Shown: positions 62,600-64,000 of the stretch, piece by piece | Position numbering within the stretch: position 1 is the first letter of the stretch | Layout: every line of letters begins with the position of its first letter | Assembly (NCBI GenBank): GCA_905221605.1 | Contig: CAJNDS010000072.1 | Coordinates: 36,001-100,000 of the forward strand | Origin: Symbiodinium natans | Lineage: Eukaryota > Sar > Dinophyceae > Suessiales > Symbiodiniaceae | Reading direction: 5' to 3' | Length of the DNA stretch: 64,000 bases | Notes under the pieces: generated by a model | Seen by the model: the letters and a program-made list of their open reading frames with translations, nothing else | What the model was told of the DNA's origin: nothing | Database searches by the model: none | Program-made: the position numbers and the translations under genes

Positions 62600-63530
62600 T
62601 TTAGGGTTTAGGGTTTAGGGTTTAGGGTTTAGGGTTTAGGGTTCAGGGTTCAGGGTTCAGGGTTCAGGGTTCAGGGTTATGGCCAGACCTCCGACTTTGG
62701 ATCTTTTTGGAACCCTAAACCCTGAAGCCTAAACCCTAAACCCTTTTGCTGGTTGACGGCCTCTTTCCTTTTCTTTTCCCCTAAACCCTATAATCCCTAA
62801 ACCCGAAACCCTAATCCTCCAACCCTGCAACCCCCAAACCCCTGAACCCCATAACCCTACAACCCCATAACCCTACAACCCTCAACCCAGGCCCTAAACC
62901 CTGAACCCTAAACCCTAAACCCTAAGCCCTCTCTTCTACTTGAGGGCCAAGGTCTCGATGTCCAGAGGGCTTCTGGGCTTAGGGTTTAGGGTTTAGGGCT
63001 TCGGGTTTAGGGTTTAGGGTTTAGGGCCTTTCGGTTTGCGGTTTAGGTTGTTGTCAGGAGATGCCTCACTTCCTGAAAACTCCGGAACCCTGAATCATCA
63101 ACCCCTATAAATCCTAAACCATAAGCCCCAAACCCCAGGACCCGGGGTGCAGAAACCCTAAACCCCCTCAACCCGCTGCTTTTTGCGGCTTTAGGGGATA
63201 GGGTTTAGAAGTCAGGGAGCACCTCCTGATGAATGCAGAAGCTTTGAAGTCGAAAAGCACTATCCTGGAGCTCCCAGGGGCGGTTCTTTAATTAGGGGTT
63301 TAGGTGTTTGGAGGGTAAGGGTCATATAGGGGGTTGGGGGCTAAGGGTCTTTGGTTTAGGGGCGTCTGTGTGTGTGTGCGCACACTGTGCTTTCTCCCGC
63401 ACCACTTGTAATAGGATGCCTTGATTCCGATCACTCTGGTAGTACGCATCCACGCGTTTAAGATGCGCATCTTTGAGCGCTAGGCTCGAAGTTTAGGGGG
63501 TTTAGGATTTCATAGCCCTAAAACCCTGAA
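62600..63530. other. Repeat blocks and short unique islands
   Basis: Alternating telomere-like blocks; an island at 62935-62975 (minus, LDIETLALK after CCCAGAAG) may be an exon. 63200-63500 unique with a short GTGTGTGTGCGCACAC stretch near 63370. Nothing else supported. Confidence 0.4.
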
Positions 63531-63599
63531 CCTTGTAGAGACTAGGGTTTGTGTCCTAGTGCCGCCCACTCATGGCCGGAGGCTTTAGGCTGTAGGCTT

Positions 63600-63745
63600 C
63601 GGGCCGCGCGAACTCCTCGAGCTAGTGTACCCAGACTCCAAATCCCTGAATTGAAGGAGCTTCTCTACATCGTCTGGGGGATCCTGGACATCTTCCAGAT
63701 CTTGGAATCTCCGCGCAAAGCGCTAAACCCTCAACCTCACTAAGC
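63600..63745 (-). CDS. Coding-like island
   Basis: The minus frame contains RRFQDLEDVQDPPDDVEKLL and is open for about 50 codons; the + strand is open too (ELKELLYIVWGILDIFQILE). The minus strand is favoured by the polarity of neighbouring genes only. Confidence 0.38.
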
Positions 63746-63785
63746 ATTCCCCAGCTGTCTACGATGCCCACAACCTTGAGCTCGT

Positions 63786-64000
63786 TAGTGGTGGTAGTAG
63801 TGGTAGTAGTGGTAGTAGTGGTAGTAGTGGTAGTAGTGGTAGTAGGGGTAGTAGTGGTAGTAGTGGTAGTAGCGGTAGTGGTGGTAGTGGTGGTAGTGGT
63901 GGTAGTGGTGGTAGTGGTGGTAGTGGTGGTAGTGGTGGTAGTGGTGGTAGTAGTGGTAGTAGTGGTAGTGGTGGTAGTGGTGGTAGTGGTGGTAGTGGTG
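63786..64000. repeat. GGTAGT / GGTGGTAGT tandem repeat, continuing beyond the window
   Basis: Over 20 units of the triplet-based repeats (GGTAGTAGT first, then GGTGGTAGT) reach the window edge. All multiples of three, so a coding low-complexity tract (Ser/Gly on +, Tyr/His or Thr on -) is conceivable. Confidence 0.92.

Larger units (their letters stand above)
5269..63160. repeat. Interspersed telomere-like heptamer blocks (TTTAGGG / CCCTAAA and variants) throughout
   Basis: Well over a hundred short arrays of the Arabidopsis-type heptamer occur in both orientations, separated by unique islands. Longest perfect or near-perfect runs are at about 5574-5712, 16077-16196, 36564-36782, 39658-39828, 50159-50308 and 61195-61300 (G strand on +) and 41699-41790 and 60953-61038 (C strand on +). 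Variant units (GGGCTTA, GGGTTTG, GGGTTTC, GGGTTCA) form local runs. Where exons can be identified on the minus strand, C-strand blocks usually flank them on the left and G-strand blocks on the right, so most blocks are intron ends rather than chromosome ends. Confidence 0.97.

Noticed and set aside
5269-63160. A true chromosome end (telomere or subtelomere)
   Set aside because: The arrays are short, in both orientations, interleaved with exons over 58 kb, and the window does not end in repeat. They behave as intron and spacer sequence.
5278-63160. CRISPR array, because of regularly spaced repeats
   Set aside because: The repeats are simple heptamers in variable numbers with no fixed repeat-spacer length, and no cas-like gene is present; the DNA is eukaryotic.

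Overview
The window looks like nuclear DNA of a dinoflagellate, probably a relative of Symbiodinium. Four things point there: masses of Arabidopsis-type telomere-like heptamers (TTTAGGG/CCCTAAA) scattered through the interior; a Ty1/copia element with the HVDD polymerase motif and an SPPCT-type N-terminal region, a combination I associate with dinoflagellate copia elements; introns with GT, GC and GA donors and a preference for AG|G acceptors; and a 14-nt match to the dinoflagellate spliced leader. No search was run, so the assignment rests on these traits.

Layout. 1-4151 is the 3' part of a copia polyprotein (integrase, reverse transcriptase, RNase H) on the + strand, broken by one TGA where the family has a Trp. 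A separate 209-residue ORF of unknown function follows (4395-5024). From about 5.27 kb to 63.2 kb the sequence alternates between blocks of telomere-like repeat in both orientations and unique islands of 40-150 bp. Most of the convincing islands read as short exons on the minus strand.

The central result is that many telomere-like blocks are intron ends. Fourteen small exons between 42594 and 31106 join in phase into a protein kinase domain: glycine loop, YAMK lysine, HAFIV, VMELC hinge, ALEYLH, FRDLKPEN, KLADFG, GTPAFMAAE. On the coding strand introns often start in G-strand repeat (typically GTTTAGGG) and end in C-strand repeat before an AG, so their two ends are complementary. Some donors were chosen among candidates with phase and family spacing in mind; this is stated at each exon.

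Nine exons between 62590 and 57838 join in phase into a protein with about six hydrophobic segments. Exons between 56244 and 53009 encode ankyrin repeats. Exon-like islands between 29.7 and 22.5 kb belong to further minus-strand genes without recognised function. All confident exons lie on one strand, as expected of unidirectional dinoflagellate gene clusters, but gene limits are not resolved and neighbouring chains could belong to one long gene.

Two families of short inverted-repeat elements also act as introns here (27816-27888 and 48228-48365), like described introners. Other MITE-like families lie in introns or spacers, and in two copies telomere-like heptamers sit inside the element. Between 5.3 and 22 kb exon evidence is weaker and strand often ambiguous, because GC-rich exons are commonly open on both strands.
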